Positions 6,496 to 8,164 of a DNA stretch of 8,164 nucleotides are shown piece by piece; within the stretch, counting starts at the first letter, position 1, and each line of letters opens with the position of its first letter. Where the stretch lies: the NCBI GenBank assembly GCA_017484235.1, contig JAFUTM010000301.1:1-8164 (forward strand). The letters are read 5' to 3'. The DNA is from Selenomonadaceae bacterium (GTDB lineage Bacteria > Bacillota > Negativicutes > Selenomonadales > Selenomonadaceae). The position numbers were made by a program, and so were the translations under genes. The notes under the pieces are model-generated. The model did no database searches and had not been told where the DNA came from. It saw only the letters and a program-made list of their open reading frames with translations.

Positions 6496-7828
6496 TCATT
6501 TCATTAATGGAACGTTTAGTTACATCAATGGCAAATGTTAAATCTTCACGTGAGATGATAAGTGGCGGATTAAAATACAACACATCGCCAAGCGGTCTGA
6601 GTAATAATCCATATTTAAGTGCCCGCTTATAAACTGAATAGCCAAGACGTCTTTTTGAATCAAACGGCGTCTTATTATTTTTGTCTTTGACAAGCTCAAT
6701 TGCGTGGATTAAACCGATATGGCGAATCTCACCGACATTTGGATTATCGCCTAAAGCTTCATTTAATGCGTTAGTCAGCCATTTAGCATTATCATTCGCC
6801 GTCTGTAGAATATTTTGTTCGCGCAGAATCTTTTGCACAGCTAAGGACGCAGCACAAGCCATTGGATTGCCTGCATAAGTATGACTGTGCATAAAGGCCT
6901 TGCCCGTATTGTAATCATCATAAAATGCATCGTAAATTTCCTGGCTTACGCAGGTCACTGACATTGGCATATAGCCGCCGGTTAATCCTTTTGATAAGCA
7001 CATTACGTCCGGCGAGATTTCTGCGTGGTCACAGGCAAACATCTTGCCCGTACGCCCGAAACCCGTTGCAATTTCGTCAGCAATCATCAACACATCATAA
7101 TCATCACAGAGTTTACGGAGTTTTTTAAGATAAAGTGGTGGATAAACTCGCATACCGGCACTACCTTGCAAAAGCGGCTCCAAAATAATTGCTGCCGTCT
7201 CATCGGCGTGCTGTTCAAAAACTGATTCAGCGTCGGCTATACACTCACATTGACATTTGCCTCGACACTGACCGAATTTACAGCGGTAACAGTCCGGTGC
7301 CTCAATTGGAAAAGTATGGAGCATTAACGGACGATATAACTCTGTGTATAAGTCAAGCGCACCTACACTCAGCGCACCAATCGTTTCACCGTGATAACCA
7401 TTCGTCAGACACATAAAGTGCTGCTTTTTAGGCTTTCCAGTTTGCAGAAAATATTGGAAGCACATTTTTAACGCGCACTCAATTGCGGCAGAACCGTTAT
7501 CATTGAAGTGGAATTTTTTAAGTTTACTCGGAACAATTTTAGAGAGTTGCTGTGCCACCTCAATAGCAGGTTTATGAGTGAAATTGGCAAAAATAACGTG
7601 TTCCAAATTGTCTATTTGATTTTTAATTGCGTTATTAATGTCAGGGTTGCAGTGACCTAAAAGATTGCACCACCACGAACTCACTATATCTAAATATTTA
7701 TTTCCATAAATATCAAACAGCCAGACGCCCTTACCGTGATCAACGACAATTGGTGGCAGTGTTTCGTAGTCTTTCATTTGCGAACACGGATGCCATATTA
7801 AATTTAAATCAACTTCTTCTAACTTCAA
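6485..7828 (-). CDS. bioA: Adenosylmethionine-8-amino-7-oxononanoate aminotransferase
   Basis: This PLP-dependent cytosolic enzyme transfers an amino group from S-adenosylmethionine to 8-amino-7-oxononanoate, giving 7,8-diaminononanoate in biotin synthesis. From TTG 7828 it has 447 residues. BioA marks are IWHPCSQM near the N-terminus, SSWW (50-53), NGYHG (143-147), ADEIATGFGRTG with PLP-contacting Asp251, LSKGLTGG with the PLP lysine Lys280, and HSHTYAGNP. I prefer TTG 7828 because AAAAAGGTG (7845-7837) lies about eight to ten bases before it; GTG 7837 would add three residues but overlaps that site. Six cysteines (180, 183, 188, 192, 194, 196) sit in an insertion absent from the E. coli enzyme. 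No other bio gene is in the window. No promoter is clear within the palindromic repeat upstream, so read-through from leuA is possible. Confidence 0.94.
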   Translation of the reverse strand: MKLEEVDLNLIWHPCSQMKDYETLPPIVVDHGKGVWLFDIYGNKYLDIVSSWWCNLLGHCNPDINNAIKNQIDNLEHVIFANFTHKPAIEVAQQLSKIVPSKLKKFHFNDNGSAAIECALKMCFQYFLQTGKPKKQHFMCLTNGYHGETIGALSVGALDLYTELYRPLMLHTFPIEAPDCYRCKFGQCRGKCQCECIADAESVFEQHADETAAIILEPLLQGSAGMRVYPPLYLKKLRKLCDDYDVLMIADEIATGFGRTGKMFACDHAEISPDVMCLSKGLTGGYMPMSVTCVSQEIYDAFYDDYNTGKAFMHSHTYAGNPMACAASLAVQKILREQNILQTANDNAKWLTNALNEALGDNPNVGEIRHIGLIHAIELVKDKNNKTPFDSKRRLGYSVYKRALKYGLLLRPLGDVLYFNPPLIISREDLTFAIDVTKRSINEMINQ

Positions 7829-7836
7829 AACAACCA

Positions 7837-7845
7837 CACCTTTTT
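7837..7845 (-). promoter_or_regulatory. Ribosome binding site deciding the bioA start
   Basis: On the minus strand AAAAAGGTG is placed correctly for TTG 7828 and overlaps the alternative GTG at 7837, so the shorter reading is favoured. It abuts the left end of the period-7 repeat. Confidence 0.55.
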
Positions 7846-7957
7846 AATTAGGAATGACGAATGAGGAATGAGGAATTTTTAATGCGTAATGCTTAATGCA
7901 TAATGTGTAATTAATTCCATTCATAATTCATCATTCCTAATTCCTAATTATCAATTA
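7846..7957. repeat. Imperfect palindrome with exact 7-bp periodicity of AAT and ATT
   Basis: On the plus strand AAT begins at 7846, 7853, 7860, 7867, 7874, 7881, 7888, 7895, 7902 and 7909, ten times at exactly 7-bp steps. On the other arm ATT begins at 7919, 7926, 7933, 7940, 7947 and 7954, again at exact 7-bp steps. The four bases between anchors vary (GACG, GAGG, GAGG, TTTT, GCGT and so on). The arms can fold into a long interrupted hairpin in at least two registers one heptad apart. It fills the whole gap between leuA and bioA and includes the leuA stop codon. It resembles the short GGAATGA-type intergenic palindromes known in many bacteria, but I cannot assign it to a named family. Confidence 0.85.
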
Positions 7958-8164
7958 CGCTTTTGTCATACGATTGATTGCACTGAAAAGTGCGCGGATT
8001 GAGGCGTTAATTATATCGGTGTCCATACCTGCGCCCCAGACGATCTTGCCATCATCGCCAGTTATGCTGATATATGCGATTGCCCTTGCGGATTGTCCAA
8101 TCTCAAGCGCGTGCTCGTTATAAGTGAGGTCGTGATATTTGATGTTGAGATTACTCTGAAGCGC
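7955..8164 (-). CDS. leuA: 2-isopropylmalate synthase, C-terminal end (partial, runs off the window)
   Basis: Only the last 69 residues are present; the gene enters from the right edge and ends at TAA (7957-7955). They belong to the C-terminal leucine-binding regulatory domain. EHALEIGQSARAIAYISI and WGAGMDTDIINASIRALFSAINR match the long-form LeuA ending (the Pseudomonas and actinobacterial type) better than the short Bacillus or E. coli ending. The full enzyme condenses acetyl-CoA with 2-oxoisovalerate, the first committed step of leucine synthesis, and this domain mediates leucine feedback inhibition. The stop codon lies within the last heptad of the repeat. No terminator with a T-run is evident after it apart from the repeat itself. 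Confidence 0.85.
   Translation of the reverse strand, partial: ALQSNLNIKYHDLTYNEHALEIGQSARAIAYISITGDDGKIVWGAGMDTDIINASIRALFSAINRMTKA

Noticed and set aside
6681..7416. Plus-strand open frames opposite bioA
   Set aside because: They lie antisense to a well-conserved enzyme, have no ribosome sites or recognisable protein features, and are shadows of bioA codons.
7846..7957. CRISPR array or simple microsatellite
   Set aside because: The units are 7 bp with variable interiors and reverse orientation halfway, so there are no direct repeats with unique spacers and no uniform microsatellite unit.

Overview
The window looks like chromosomal DNA of a moderately AT-rich, low-GC bacterium of the Bacillota. 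A member of the Negativicutes (Selenomonas-like) is my best guess. The basis is strong Shine-Dalgarno sequences, AT-rich intergenic DNA with hairpin-plus-T terminators, a B. subtilis-like lumazine synthase, and a Cache/PAS/hybrid sensor kinase of a kind I associate with that group. The taxonomic call is inference.

Left part (1-4364): a terminator from an upstream gene (34-84) is followed by a gene-free region. This holds helically phased A-tracts, a candidate promoter and a second terminator (265-301), consistent with a small RNA or an attenuated leader. Next comes a roughly 1000-residue membrane hybrid histidine kinase (443-3480) that is broken. A frameshift and apparent deletion interrupt the sensor domain at about 1140-1158. 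An in-frame amber codon at 2602-2604 interrupts the receiver domain just before its phospho-acceptor Asp. Directly downstream is an intact regulator (start most likely TTG at 3521) with a degenerate receiver-like N-terminus and a complete C-terminal receiver, and then a strong terminator. The kinase and this regulator were probably one phosphorelay, and the regulator now appears to have lost its local kinase.

Middle part (4365-6495): a well-formed promoter drives a visibly more AT-rich gene for a stand-alone protein with an HsdR-type N-terminal nuclease domain. No methylase or specificity gene is nearby. It is followed at close spacing by ribH (lumazine synthase), which has no other riboflavin genes beside it in the window, and then by a small ACT-domain protein.

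Right part (6485-8164, minus strand): bioA (biotin synthesis aminotransferase, with an unusual cysteine-rich insertion) converges on the ACT gene with an 11-bp tail-to-tail overlap. Upstream of bioA is the 3' end of a long-form leuA. Between the two lies a striking 112-bp imperfect palindrome in which AAT recurs every 7 bp on one arm (ten times) and ATT every 7 bp on the other (six times).

I see no CRISPR array, tRNA, rRNA, transposase or phage structural gene. The least explained items are the period-7 palindrome, the phased A-tract/promoter/terminator module, and the decayed kinase beside an intact dual-receiver protein.
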